NCBI GenBank assembly: GCA_037138595.1
Contig: JBAXIB010000003.1
Coordinates: 62,001 to 126,000 of the forward strand
DNA from: UBA4742 sp037138595
GTDB taxonomy: Bacteria; Actinomycetota; Acidimicrobiia; Acidimicrobiales; Acidimicrobilacustridaceae
DNA length: 64,000 nt
Direction: 5' to 3'
A program made the translations under genes and the position numbers. A model generated the notes under the pieces. That model had not been told where the DNA came from. It saw only the letters and a list, made by a program, of their open reading frames with translations, and did no database searches. Shown in pieces: positions 42,557 to 51,109 of this stretch (positions within the stretch are counted from its first letter, which is position 1; each line of letters begins with the position of its first letter).

Positions 42557-43459
42557 ATGACCGACGCGGACCAGATGATCGCTGGGTCGGCGTTGTCGAC
42601 GCGTCAGCTCGCGCTGTTGCAGTGGAGCGCAGCGTCGCGACGCGAGCTGCCCTGGCGTGAAACCCGCGACCCATGGTTGGTGTTGGTGAGCGAGTTGATG
42701 TTGGCGCAAACGCAAGTCGAGCGCGTGATCCCAAAATATGTGTCGTTCGTCGAGTTATTCCCAACTGCATCGACGTGCGCGAATGCTTCGGTTGGTGACA
42801 TCGTTCGTGCGTGGGCAGGCCTCGGCTACAACCGCCGCGCCGTAAATTTGCATCGATGTGCGGTGCAGATCGTCGAAACGTACCGAGGCGTGTTCCCCCA
42901 AGGCCTTGCCGAACTGCTGGCGCTTCCTGGGGTCGGCCCCTATACCGCACGAGCGGTTATGGCATTCGCTTGGGATCGTGACGTCGGCGTTGTCGATACC
43001 AATGCAGGACGCGTCCTCGCTCGCCTCGAGGGTCGATCACTCGCGAGAGCCGAATGTCAATCGCTCGCCGACGCGGCGGTTCCGGCGGGATACGGCTGGG
43101 CTTGGAATCAGGCCATACTTGATCTGGGAGCGACGATTTGTACCAGTCGCGCACCGAAGTGTGCGTTGTGTCCATTGGTCGCTGAATGTGCCTGGAACCG
43201 CTCGGGCTGCGGAGAACCCGATCCGGCGCGAGGTTCGGCGGGCACCAGTGTTGGTCAATCAACCTTTGAAGGCTCGGTTCGCCAAGGTCGAGGGCGGGTT
43301 ATCGCGCACTTGAGTTCGGTTGGTCGCATTCCTGAAAGCGATTTCGACCACGTAGCTGGTTGGCCAGTTGGGGACACCCGAACGCGAGCGATGATCGATT
43401 CGCTGGTGCGCGATGGATTGGCGTTGCGGAGCGCCGACGGCTCGTTGGCGCTTCCGTAG
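42557..43459 (+). CDS. mutY: A/G-specific adenine glycosylase (MutY-type)
   Basis: 300 residues. HhH-GPD glycosylase with Glu46 in SELMLAQTQVERV, helix-hairpin-helix LPGVGPYTARAV (about 123-134), catalytic Asp147 in GVVDTNAGRVLAR, and an iron-sulfur loop Cys195-x6-Cys202-x2-Cys205-x5-Cys211. It removes adenine mispaired with 8-oxoguanine. The usual ~120-residue NUDIX-like recognition domain at the C-terminus is absent; instead ~90 residues of different type follow, as is common in actinobacteria. It starts 8 bases after the MaoC stop. Confidence 0.92.
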   Translation: MTDADQMIAGSALSTRQLALLQWSAASRRELPWRETRDPWLVLVSELMLAQTQVERVIPKYVSFVELFPTASTCANASVGDIVRAWAGLGYNRRAVNLHRCAVQIVETYRGVFPQGLAELLALPGVGPYTARAVMAFAWDRDVGVVDTNAGRVLARLEGRSLARAECQSLADAAVPAGYGWAWNQAILDLGATICTSRAPKCALCPLVAECAWNRSGCGEPDPARGSAGTSVGQSTFEGSVRQGRGRVIAHLSSVGRIPESDFDHVAGWPVGDTRTRAMIDSLVRDGLALRSADGSLALP

Positions 43460-43541
43460 TCATCTGTTTGACGGTGTCGCCGTTTAATGGCCTCGTGGGC
43501 CTTCGGTCTCGCGTGTTTAGATCGTTACCCGACTCAGGTAG

Positions 43542-44423
43542 TTACCTGGCGATGTGGTCAAGTATCAGGCGATTCACGATGTCGGGTTGTTCTACTTGAA
43601 TGAAGTGACCGGCGTTTTCAATGATTTCGATGCGTGAGTCTGGATTCGGCAAATAGTCGAGCGCACCTTCGACTACTTCGATTCCAACACAACCATCGTT
43701 TCGTCCGTGGAGATACAGGGTGGGTTGGGGCGTGGGTGCGTTACACGCGTCTTGTTCTGTTTGCAGTTCGGGCACTTGCAGTTCTGGTTGAAACATCGCT
43801 CGGTAGTAACCGAGCGCCGCCATGAGGTTTTCGTGTTGGCCAAGCGCGTCCTTGACGTGGTTCATGTCCTCCGATTCGTCGTGGCCAGGTGACCAGTCTT
43901 TCCAAAGTTGGGTGACGAAGTCGAGGTCGTTGAGGCCAACAGCGAACTCGGCTAAGACGTTTTGGAAAAAGAACATGTACCACGAGCGTCGAAGTTGCGA
44001 ATAGGTCACCATCGCCGATGCCATAGATGCGAGCGGCGGTACCGCGGCGGTTACCACGCGGCGCCATCGATCGGGGGCAAGGGCAGCGGCGCCGTAGGTC
44101 GCCATCGCTCCCCAGTCGTGCCCGATGATCACCGCGTCGCCGTCACCGCCGAGGACGTCATGTAATGCGACTGCATCGGCGGCTAGCGCACCGAGCTGGT
44201 AGTGCCCGTCTTCGGCCAGCGAGGTTGGGGCGTAGCCGCGCATGAAGGGTGCGACTGCTCGGTAGCCAGCATCGGCGAGCGCTGGCAAAAGGAAGCGCCA
44301 TCCCCATGCGGTATCAGGAAATCCATGGAGGCATAGAGCGAGTGGCCCGGTTCCGGCTTCCAGAAACGCAAAATCGATCTCGTTGGCGCGAATGGCTCCG
44401 GCGGTCATTGGGTAGCTAGTCAT
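43542..44423 (-). CDS. Alpha/beta hydrolase of epoxide hydrolase/dehalogenase type
   Basis: 293 residues. LCLHGFPDTAWGWRFLLPALADAGYRAVAPFMRGYAPTS contains the oxyanion HGFPD, the nucleophile elbow is GHDWGA with Asp, and NAGHF supplies the catalytic His, which is the layout of epoxide hydrolases and haloalkane dehalogenases. It should open an epoxide or replace a halogen via an ester to Asp. The ATG at 44423 is used; nine extra residues from 44450 have no family similarity. It is divergent from the MBL gene. Confidence 0.92.
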   Translation of the reverse strand: MTSYPMTAGAIRANEIDFAFLEAGTGPLALCLHGFPDTAWGWRFLLPALADAGYRAVAPFMRGYAPTSLAEDGHYQLGALAADAVALHDVLGGDGDAVIIGHDWGAMATYGAAALAPDRWRRVVTAAVPPLASMASAMVTYSQLRRSWYMFFFQNVLAEFAVGLNDLDFVTQLWKDWSPGHDESEDMNHVKDALGQHENLMAALGYYRAMFQPELQVPELQTEQDACNAPTPQPTLYLHGRNDGCVGIEVVEGALDYLPNPDSRIEIIENAGHFIQVEQPDIVNRLILDHIAR

Positions 44424-44480
44424 GGTTCCCGAAACTACTTCGCAACACATGAGTTGTGGTTCTTCGCAGTGACCAGCGGG

Positions 44481-44498
44481 ACAACGAGACAGTTGTCA
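44481..44498. promoter_or_regulatory. Inverted repeat in divergent gap
   Basis: GACAAC-gagaca-GTTGTC lies in the 149-base gap between the divergent hydrolase (start 44423) and MBL-fold gene (start 44573). A second, C/G-rich repeat, CCCCCCA ... TGGGGGG at 44535-44562 with a 14-base loop, lies just before the MBL GTG. Either may be an operator; no regulator gene is close. Confidence 0.3.
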
Positions 44499-44572
44499 CA
44501 TTTAGAGACAGGGGACTTGTGCGTGGGTAATCTGCCCCCCACTGACATACATCGCTGGGGGGTGAGCGTTCC

Positions 44573-45430
44573 GTGAAGGTGACGTTCTTTGGAGTGCGGG
44601 GTTCGACCCCGTGTTCGAGTGAGTCGCAAAATCGATACGGCGGAAACACGTCATGTGTTGTCGTTGATGTGCCTGGCACCGACCCGATTGTGTTCGACCT
44701 CGGCACTGGCCTTCGAACGTGGGGTGCATCATTGGGCACCAAGGTTCCGTTCCATGGGCACGCTTTGGTCTCACACATGCATTGGGATCATGTCCAAGGT
44801 CTCCCATTTTTTGGCCCAATCCTCGCGGCAGGTTCGACTCTTGATGTGTATGGGCCGGGACACGACGCGGATGCGGTGTCAGATGAGTTCAACCAATTTT
44901 TGCGGCCACCGTGTTTTCCGGTTCGCCTTGCAGATTTACCCGGTGAATTGACGTTCCACTCCGTCAACGATTCCGAATTCGTGATCGGCGAAGCCACCAT
45001 TACATCTCGGTCGGTTCCCCATGTCGGAGAAACCAATGGATATCGAATCGATCATGGCGGCGTTTCAGTTGTGTACATTTCCGATCATCAACAACCGATT
45101 GATGGTTCACTCACGATTTCGGATTCGGTCCTCGCGTTATGCGAAGGCGCAGACCTTCTAATTCACGATGCGCAATTCACTTGGCCCGAATTCGACGCGA
45201 AATCGTCGTGGGGACATTGCACCGTTGATTTCGCCGTAGCCGTTGCCGCACAATCTGGCGCGCGCCAATTGGCTATGTTTCACCACGACCCCAGTCATGA
45301 CGATGATCAGATCGATGCGATGTTGCAAACCACGCGTGACCTGGCTCGTGGCACTGGCATCGAAGCAGTGTTTGCCGCGAGTGAAGGGCTCAGTTTATCG
45401 GTGGGCGCTGCCAAGGTTCGCGCTCGCTAA
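44573..45430 (+). CDS. Metallo-beta-lactamase-fold hydrolase
   Basis: 285 residues. The metal-binding motif is SHMHWDHVQGLPFF (HxHxDH), with later SVPHVGETNGYRI, VYISDHQ and LAMFHHDPSHDDDQ supplying the other ligands. It resembles the phosphodiesterase/ribonuclease-like MBL group rather than lactamases. The GTG start at 44573 is supported by the good fit MKVTFFGVRGSTPCSS. The substrate is unknown. Confidence 0.9.
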   Translation: MKVTFFGVRGSTPCSSESQNRYGGNTSCVVVDVPGTDPIVFDLGTGLRTWGASLGTKVPFHGHALVSHMHWDHVQGLPFFGPILAAGSTLDVYGPGHDADAVSDEFNQFLRPPCFPVRLADLPGELTFHSVNDSEFVIGEATITSRSVPHVGETNGYRIDHGGVSVVYISDHQQPIDGSLTISDSVLALCEGADLLIHDAQFTWPEFDAKSSWGHCTVDFAVAVAAQSGARQLAMFHHDPSHDDDQIDAMLQTTRDLARGTGIEAVFAASEGLSLSVGAAKVRAR

Positions 45431-45468
45431 GGTCCGGAGACCCGAATCCCGCTTTCAGGAGTCAGCCC

Positions 45469-45969
45469 GTGTCGGAGAATTCAAACAAGCCATCGTCGTT
45501 TAGCGAGGCCAAATACCGTCAGGTCCTTGGGCATTTTCCGACTGGAGTCACGGTCATCACCTCGATGACCGAAAGTGGCCCGGTGGGCATGGCTATCGGC
45601 ACCTTTGCATCGGTATCGCTCAATCCGGCGCAAATCCTGTTCTGTATTGGAAATCAGTCATCAAGTTGGCCGAAGGTTCGCGCCACCGGAACGTTCTGTG
45701 TGAATTTGTTAGCTGAAGACCAAGAAGATGTTTGTCGGGTGTTCGCGGGCAAGTCGGATGACAAATTTGCCGAAATCGGATGGAAGCACTCGGGCAATGG
45801 ATCACCGTTGATCGCGGGCTCGCTGGGCTTTATCGACTGCGATCTCGGTGCTGTTGTGCCATCGGGTGATCATGACATCGTCATCGGAGAAGTAACCGAT
45901 CTTGAGGTGCTGCACGAGGGCGGACCGCTCCTCTTTTTCCGAAGCGGCTACGGCCGCTTTCAACTCTAA
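45469..45969 (+). CDS. Flavin reductase-like FMN-binding protein
   Basis: 166 residues of the flavin-reductase split-barrel family (HpaC type): KYRQVLGHFPTGVTVITSM, GMAIGTFASVSLNPAQILFCIG, FCVNLLAEDQEDVCRVFAGK and the His/Gly-rich HDIVIGEVTDLEVLHEGGPLLFFRSGYGRF. Such proteins supply reduced flavin to a partner mono-oxygenase or reduce other substrates. GTG 45469 precedes VSENSNKPSSFS; the partner is not identifiable. It lies seven bases before the carbonic-anhydrase-like gene. Confidence 0.9.
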   Translation: MSENSNKPSSFSEAKYRQVLGHFPTGVTVITSMTESGPVGMAIGTFASVSLNPAQILFCIGNQSSSWPKVRATGTFCVNLLAEDQEDVCRVFAGKSDDKFAEIGWKHSGNGSPLIAGSLGFIDCDLGAVVPSGDHDIVIGEVTDLEVLHEGGPLLFFRSGYGRFQL

Positions 45970-45976
45970 GGAACCA

Positions 45977-46498
45977 ATGACCGTCTATGCATTGGGTGAT
46001 CAAGTTCCCAACATTGATCCATCGGCGTTCCTTCATCCAGATTGCGTTGTGATTGGTTCGGTGACGATTGGTGCCGAGTCGACGATCTGGCCTGGAGCGG
46101 TGTTGCGTGCTGATGACGGCGAGATAGTGGTGGGGGCGCGGACTTCGATTCAGGATGGCAGCGTGCTGCACACCACCGCGGTGTCGCCAACGGTGATTGG
46201 CGACGATTGCGTTATCGGACACATGGTGCATCTTGAAGGCTGCACCATAGAAAGTAAGTCATTGGTCGGAAACGGTTCGGTGGTGCTGCACGGCGCGATC
46301 ATTCGGACCGGATCGCTCGTGGGTTCCAATGCGGTGGTGCCAAATGGCATGGAGGTCCCCACCGGGATGATGGCTCTTGGCGTACCGGCAAAGTTGCGCC
46401 CAGCTTCGCCAGAGTTAGCTCGGATGGTTGGCCGAGCCGTTGATTCTTACGCGGCGCGAGGTGCGCGTTATCGCGACGAACTGCGCAAGATCGTTTGA
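45977..46498 (+). CDS. Gamma-class carbonic anhydrase family protein
   Basis: 173 residues of left-handed beta-helix repeats (VIGSVTIGAESTIWPGAVLRADDGEIVVG and following). The metal-ligand region is DGSVLH (His65) and GHMVHLEGC (His82, then His85 and Glu87). In the classic enzyme the third His is at the position of Glu87, so one ligand may be replaced; the same form occurs in other actinobacteria. AAGGAA precedes ATG 45977. It may be a carbonic anhydrase or a hexapeptide acyltransferase-like protein without that activity. Confidence 0.88.
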   Translation: MTVYALGDQVPNIDPSAFLHPDCVVIGSVTIGAESTIWPGAVLRADDGEIVVGARTSIQDGSVLHTTAVSPTVIGDDCVIGHMVHLEGCTIESKSLVGNGSVVLHGAIIRTGSLVGSNAVVPNGMEVPTGMMALGVPAKLRPASPELARMVGRAVDSYAARGARYRDELRKIV

Positions 46499-46522
46499 TG
46501 ATCAGGCGTAGGCCAACGCCAG

Positions 46523-47026
46523 TCAGTTAGACGCTGAGTTCATCCAGTGGAATCGACCCGAAGGCAAATTGCGGACCACGGTGAATGCGATCAACACGAT
46601 CACAAGTGGCACCGATAGCCATTTCGATGACATGGGAATTGGCGGCATTGGCCGACCCATTCGGGTCATCGTCCAGGCGATGAAGGCGTACATCATGAAG
46701 GGGAGCGCGATAACGAACACGAGGTTGTGACCAATTGCACCCGCGAGATCGGCGCGCAGAAGCGAGTGCACGGCTCGTGTAGCGCCGCACATGGGGCAGT
46801 CGAAGCCAAATAGCAACTTCGTGGGACACTGCGGATAGGCCGAAGACGAGTTGGGGTCGATGGCTGCGATGTACGCGCACGCACCGAGTCCAGCAACGAC
46901 GAGCAACGCGGGTTCCCCCCAAGCGGGTATTCGACGCCCGGACCGCGGCAGGTCTCGACGATTGTCATCGCCCACCTTGGGTGGGGCGGGCAGCGTCTCA
47001 AGCGAAGGGTCGCACGGGGACTTCAC
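46523..47026 (-). CDS. DUF2752 membrane protein
   Basis: 167 residues. The DUF2752 signature YPQCPTKLLFGFDCPMCGATRAVHSLLRADLAGAIGHN is intact (CPxCGxTR), with membrane segments at about 40-58, 98-118 and 138-156. These small proteins are of unknown function. The first ~35 residues are polar and may be excess. It is divergent from the F420-type oxidoreductase gene with a 72-base gap. Confidence 0.85.
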   Translation of the reverse strand: MKSPCDPSLETLPAPPKVGDDNRRDLPRSGRRIPAWGEPALLVVAGLGACAYIAAIDPNSSSAYPQCPTKLLFGFDCPMCGATRAVHSLLRADLAGAIGHNLVFVIALPFMMYAFIAWTMTRMGRPMPPIPMSSKWLSVPLVIVLIAFTVVRNLPSGRFHWMNSASN

Positions 47027-47098
47027 GATCCGATGCTACCTCGCCGGGATTATGAATTCCTTGCGTCGGTTTGGTTCGCCGAAGTTTCCTCGGCCACC

Positions 47099-48022
47099 AT
47101 GATCACCATGACTCATGACTCCGTAATTGCAACGACTCGGCCGGTAGATCCTGGCCCCGTAGGCATTTGGGCATTCCTCGATTTCGTGCCGGCAACCTTG
47201 GCTGGTGAGTACGTAGCCGAACTTGGCGAGCTCGGCTACGGCGCAGTGTGGATTCCCGAGGCGGTCGGACGAGAAGTGTTGTCGGCTTCCGCGCTGTTAT
47301 TAGCCGCATCGGAGCGCATCGTTGTCGCGACTGGCATCGCGAGCATCTGGGCTCGTGACGCGATGGCGATGGCTGGTGGACTCAAAACTCTTACTGAAGC
47401 ATTTCCGGGGCGTTTTTTGTTAGGCATGGGGGTGAGTCACCAACCGGCCGTCGATTTTCTGCGCGGTCAGACTTACGACAAGCCGCTTGCTCGAATGCGG
47501 ACCTATCTCGATGCGATGGACGCGTCGATGTTTATGGCGGTCGAACCGACCCAAACCCCGCAACGGATGCTCGCAGCGTTGGGACCAAAGATGCTTGAAC
47601 TTGCCGGCGAACGAACTGCGGGAGCGCACCCCTACTTCGTACCGGTCGAGCACACGCAGTTTGCTCGCACGGTGCTAGGTGCTGGGCCACTTCTATGTGT
47701 CGAGCAAGCGGTGGTCATCGAGTCTGATCCGCAAAAAGCTCGAGCGATCGGTCGGCGACACATGTCGATGTACTTGGGTTTGGAGAATTACACCAACAAT
47801 CTCAAGCGTCTCGGGTGGACCGACGAGGACATTGCAGGCGGTGGTTCTGACGCGCTCGTAGATGCGATCGTCGCGTGGGGAGGTATCGACTCCGTGGTCG
47901 AGCGGGTCAGCGCGCATCACGATGCCGGAGCCGATCACGTGTGTTTGCAGGTTTTCGGCGAAGACGAAGCAGCAGTTCCGATTGAAATGTGGCGGGAACT
48001 CGCATCTGCGCTGATTGGGTAA
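47099..48022 (+). CDS. Luciferase-like (LLM) F420-dependent oxidoreductase
   Basis: 307 residues of the luciferase-like fold. WAFLDFVPATLAGEYVAELGELGYGAVWIPEAVGREV, GIASIWARDAMAMAGGLKTLTEAFPGRFLLGMGVSHQP and AALGPKMLELAGERTAGAHPYFVPVEHT match a subfamily of probable F420-dependent oxidoreductases found in mycobacteria. The start is uncertain between ATG 47099 and ATG 47108. It lies opposite the DUF2752 gene. The substrate is unknown. Confidence 0.9.
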   Translation: MITMTHDSVIATTRPVDPGPVGIWAFLDFVPATLAGEYVAELGELGYGAVWIPEAVGREVLSASALLLAASERIVVATGIASIWARDAMAMAGGLKTLTEAFPGRFLLGMGVSHQPAVDFLRGQTYDKPLARMRTYLDAMDASMFMAVEPTQTPQRMLAALGPKMLELAGERTAGAHPYFVPVEHTQFARTVLGAGPLLCVEQAVVIESDPQKARAIGRRHMSMYLGLENYTNNLKRLGWTDEDIAGGGSDALVDAIVAWGGIDSVVERVSAHHDAGADHVCLQVFGEDEAAVPIEMWRELASALIG

Positions 48023-48045
48023 CCCGAGCAGAACTTTCAGTCGAA

Positions 48046-50928
48046 TTATTCGGCGAGAGCGGCCTCAATGAGGCGAACCGTGACGTCAGATGCTTCGGGC
48101 TCACCGAAGTAAGAACCTTGGGCAATCTGGCAGCCAAGTGCACGAACGCGATCAGCTTGCGCCGACGAATCGATGCCGCCAACGCTGGTGTTTAGCTCAA
48201 GTGATGCAGCCAAACTCACAACAGCTGCGACCATGACCGCGTTCTCGGACTCGGATCCAAGATCGTTGACAAAGGACCCATCGATTTTAAGCCCGTCGAT
48301 CGGGAACTGGTGAAGTTGACTTAATGGCGCATACCCAGTGCCGAAGGCGTTAATGGCGAGCTTTACGCCTAAATCCTTAAGTCGTTGCATGGTGCCGAGT
48401 GCGCTCGTTCTGTCTTCCATAAAGGTACTCTCGGAGAGTTCAAGACATAGTTGTTGGGCTTCTAGTCCGGAGCCATCGAGGATGCCTCGCACCAATACCG
48501 GAAGGTTGGTGTTGCCAAGTTGTTGGCGGAGCAAACTGACATGGACAACCGGAGCGTTGATGCCGAACTTGTCTTGCCAGCGTCGACCGTGTTCACATGC
48601 TGTCGCTAGGACGCGTAATCCGATCGCATCGTTAAGTCCGGTGCTTTCGGCAAACCGAGCAAATTCGTCGCCAGCTACGACGCCTCGCGTCGGATGATTC
48701 CACAATGGGAGCGCTTCGACGCACACAACGTGCCCGGTTTCGAGCTCAACGCCGGGCTGAAAACGGACAACGATTTCGCCCGAGTCAAATGCGCTGGCGA
48801 ATTGTTCGGCCAACTCATGCTGCTCGGCGGCCACGACCAAGTCGTTGGTGTCGAAACGCGCAATTTGGCCTTTGCCGGCCGCTTTCGCTTTGTAGAGCGC
48901 ATCGTCGGCAGCGGTCATAAGCCCGTCGGGCGTGCTCAACACGGCACTCGACAACGCGACCCCGATGCTTGCGTTCAGCGGGAGCAAAGCATTGCCTAGG
49001 TCGAATGGCTGGCTCTGCAGCGCAGTCAATGCTCGACTTGCCATGGCTGTCGCATGATCGATTCCATCGACGTCGTCAAACAGAATGACGAACTCGTCGC
49101 CGCCTAATCGAGCGACCGTATCACTCGGCCGGACCGATTCGGTGAGGACGTTCGCGACGTGCACGATCACGTTGTCGCCGACCTGATGTCCATAGGTGTC
49201 GTTTATGAATTTGAATCGATCCAGATCCACGAACAGCACGGCCGCCAGCCGTCCAGTTCGTTCCGAGTGCGCAACGGCGATCTGAATTCGATCGGCAAGA
49301 AGCGACCGATTCGGTAGATCGGTCAGCACATCGTGAGTTGCCCGGTGGGCAAGGTCGAAAACAGTATTTCGATGTTCGGTAACGTCGTGCCCGATCACGC
49401 GAACTTCGTCTTCATGCCCTTGGCTGGAACGCGCCATGATCATCGATTGCGAAATGACGCGTTCCTCTCCGTTCGCTGCGACCATTGAGAGTTCGCCCAT
49501 CCAGCGTCCATCGCGCTTCAGGGTCTCAAAGATTTCTCCATGAAACCGTTCGTAAAAATCGGTCCCATAGATCAATGAAGTGTCGGCAGTGGCAATGGAT
49601 TGCTCGTCGATGCCGAAGAGCAAACCGGCTGCAGAGTTGACGTAGTTCAATCCTTGCAACGAAGGGGAAAAGATGAAGGAAATATCGCTAGCATCTTCGA
49701 TGATCTCCGCGAGTTTGCTGGTTCGGTTTTCGGCCGCCAATCGCTCGGTAATTTCGGTGAACGACAGCACCGCTGAGGTGATTTTGGTCCCTGAGCTGTC
49801 AAAAATCGGGTTGGTCCGTCCTTCGACCCACCGGATCGAATGGTCTGGCCCCGGTAATCCGAAAACGATCTCGAGATTTGATTCGTGCTGGGTCAACGAG
49901 CTTTGTTCGAGTCGCTGAACGATGTCAATCGGGCGTCCGTCGACGTCGACCTTTGGTATCGAGGCGAAGGCCTCAAGCGAACCTTCGAGCTGGTCTCTAG
50001 GTATCCCGAATAATTCACAAGCGCTAGAGTTTGCCCAGACCAGTAGACCCGATTCGATCATGATCACGCCCTCTTGGAGGGCGCTGGTTACCGAATTGAG
50101 CAGTTCAACCTCGTGGAACGTTTTCGTCTGAGCCTTTTGTCGAGAAGTTATGTCGGAGTAAACCGCGTAGAAACGTATGGGCTGGCCGTCTGCATCCCTC
50201 TCGACGGTCATTCGATTTGAGACCCATACTCGTTCGCCAGATCGATGAAATAGGTTGTGAATAACAACCAAGTTTGATCTCTCGCCATTGATCAAACTCG
50301 CTAGTTGCTCAGCGAGAAGCTCGAGATCTTCGGGCGGGAAGTAATCAGCAAAGTTGCTACCAATGATGTCACTCGCCTCGTAGCCGAGTATCTGCGCGCC
50401 GACTGCATTGATCTCGAGTACCTCGCCGGAGAATGTGGTCAGCACTTGACCAACGGGTGCCGAGTGAAACAGCGCCCTATAGCGATTCTCTGCTTCGAGC
50501 TTGGCAGCAATGGCCTGTTCGAGTGGAGCGATATCGGTTGTGCTGCCGACGAAGCCAGTTAGTTGACCATCGACGCAAAACGGAGTGGCTTGAACCGATA
50601 CGCGTTGAGTCGAGTTGACGTAGTTCATTGTCATTTCCGTTGAGAACGGCTCCAAGGTCGCGATCGCATTTGCATACAAGGCAAACAGTGCATCGCGGTC
50701 GGGGTCATCAGCGAGCAATTCCATGAGTTGTTCGAACGAAATCGGAGTCGGCAGCTGCACGCCAGTGAGTTCGCGCCAGCGATCGTTTGCGAAGAGCGTC
50801 TCACCGCTTAGGGTGGTGAAAGTCAGGCCAACGGGTGCGTTCTCGGCCAGCTGGCGGAATACATCAGCGGGAACCAGCGGGGGAACTGGTTGTTTGTCGC
50901 GTTTGGTCTTTTTCTGCTTCTTGCTCAT
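48046..50928 (-). CDS. PAS-GGDEF-EAL signalling protein with degenerate EAL
   Basis: 960 residues, soluble. Four PAS-like sensor regions fill about 22-135, 148-265, 272-395 and 403-525. The GGDEF diguanylate cyclase domain (about 530-690) has the active motif GGDEF at 609-613 and an RxxD inhibitory site (Arg600-Asp603), so cyclic-di-GMP synthesis is likely. The EAL domain (about 705-945) keeps EAL at 738-740, but the metal-binding DDFGTG motif is Asn860-Ala861-FGTG and the later catalytic Glu region reads GGID, so hydrolysis is doubtful. ATG 50928 has GGAG seven bases upstream; upstream frame has no similarity. Confidence 0.94.
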   Translation of the reverse strand: MSKKQKKTKRDKQPVPPLVPADVFRQLAENAPVGLTFTTLSGETLFANDRWRELTGVQLPTPISFEQLMELLADDPDRDALFALYANAIATLEPFSTEMTMNYVNSTQRVSVQATPFCVDGQLTGFVGSTTDIAPLEQAIAAKLEAENRYRALFHSAPVGQVLTTFSGEVLEINAVGAQILGYEASDIIGSNFADYFPPEDLELLAEQLASLINGERSNLVVIHNLFHRSGERVWVSNRMTVERDADGQPIRFYAVYSDITSRQKAQTKTFHEVELLNSVTSALQEGVIMIESGLLVWANSSACELFGIPRDQLEGSLEAFASIPKVDVDGRPIDIVQRLEQSSLTQHESNLEIVFGLPGPDHSIRWVEGRTNPIFDSSGTKITSAVLSFTEITERLAAENRTSKLAEIIEDASDISFIFSPSLQGLNYVNSAAGLLFGIDEQSIATADTSLIYGTDFYERFHGEIFETLKRDGRWMGELSMVAANGEERVISQSMIMARSSQGHEDEVRVIGHDVTEHRNTVFDLAHRATHDVLTDLPNRSLLADRIQIAVAHSERTGRLAAVLFVDLDRFKFINDTYGHQVGDNVIVHVANVLTESVRPSDTVARLGGDEFVILFDDVDGIDHATAMASRALTALQSQPFDLGNALLPLNASIGVALSSAVLSTPDGLMTAADDALYKAKAAGKGQIARFDTNDLVVAAEQHELAEQFASAFDSGEIVVRFQPGVELETGHVVCVEALPLWNHPTRGVVAGDEFARFAESTGLNDAIGLRVLATACEHGRRWQDKFGINAPVVHVSLLRQQLGNTNLPVLVRGILDGSGLEAQQLCLELSESTFMEDRTSALGTMQRLKDLGVKLAINAFGTGYAPLSQLHQFPIDGLKIDGSFVNDLGSESENAVMVAAVVSLAASLELNTSVGGIDSSAQADRVRALGCQIAQGSYFGEPEASDVTVRLIEAALAE

Positions 50929-51039
50929 CGTGGTGCTCCATCGGCCGCAATTCGGCCGAAATTGAGGGTATTGGCGTTTGCGATCCGAAAAACCACGCCG
51001 TTGATTTGCGTGGGTAGTCGATTCACCGCCGGGATTTGT

Positions 51040-51045
51040 TACTAT
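51040..51045 (+). promoter_or_regulatory. Possible -10 element before sufB
   Basis: TACTAT at 51040-51045 lies 65 bases before the sufB ATG, inside the 181-base gap between the GGDEF gene and sufB. A matching -35 was not convincing, and no SufR/IscR-type site was recognised. This is a weak guess from sequence. Confidence 0.25.
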
Positions 51046-51109
51046 CTGGATAGGAGTAATTCGCAACGATGGCCTTGGAGCCACATGGAACCCGCTCAGG
51101 AGCAGGCTG

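Noticed and set aside
44535..44562. G/C-rich hairpin read as a terminator
   Set aside because: It lies upstream of a gene, not after one, and has no T-run; more likely a leader structure.
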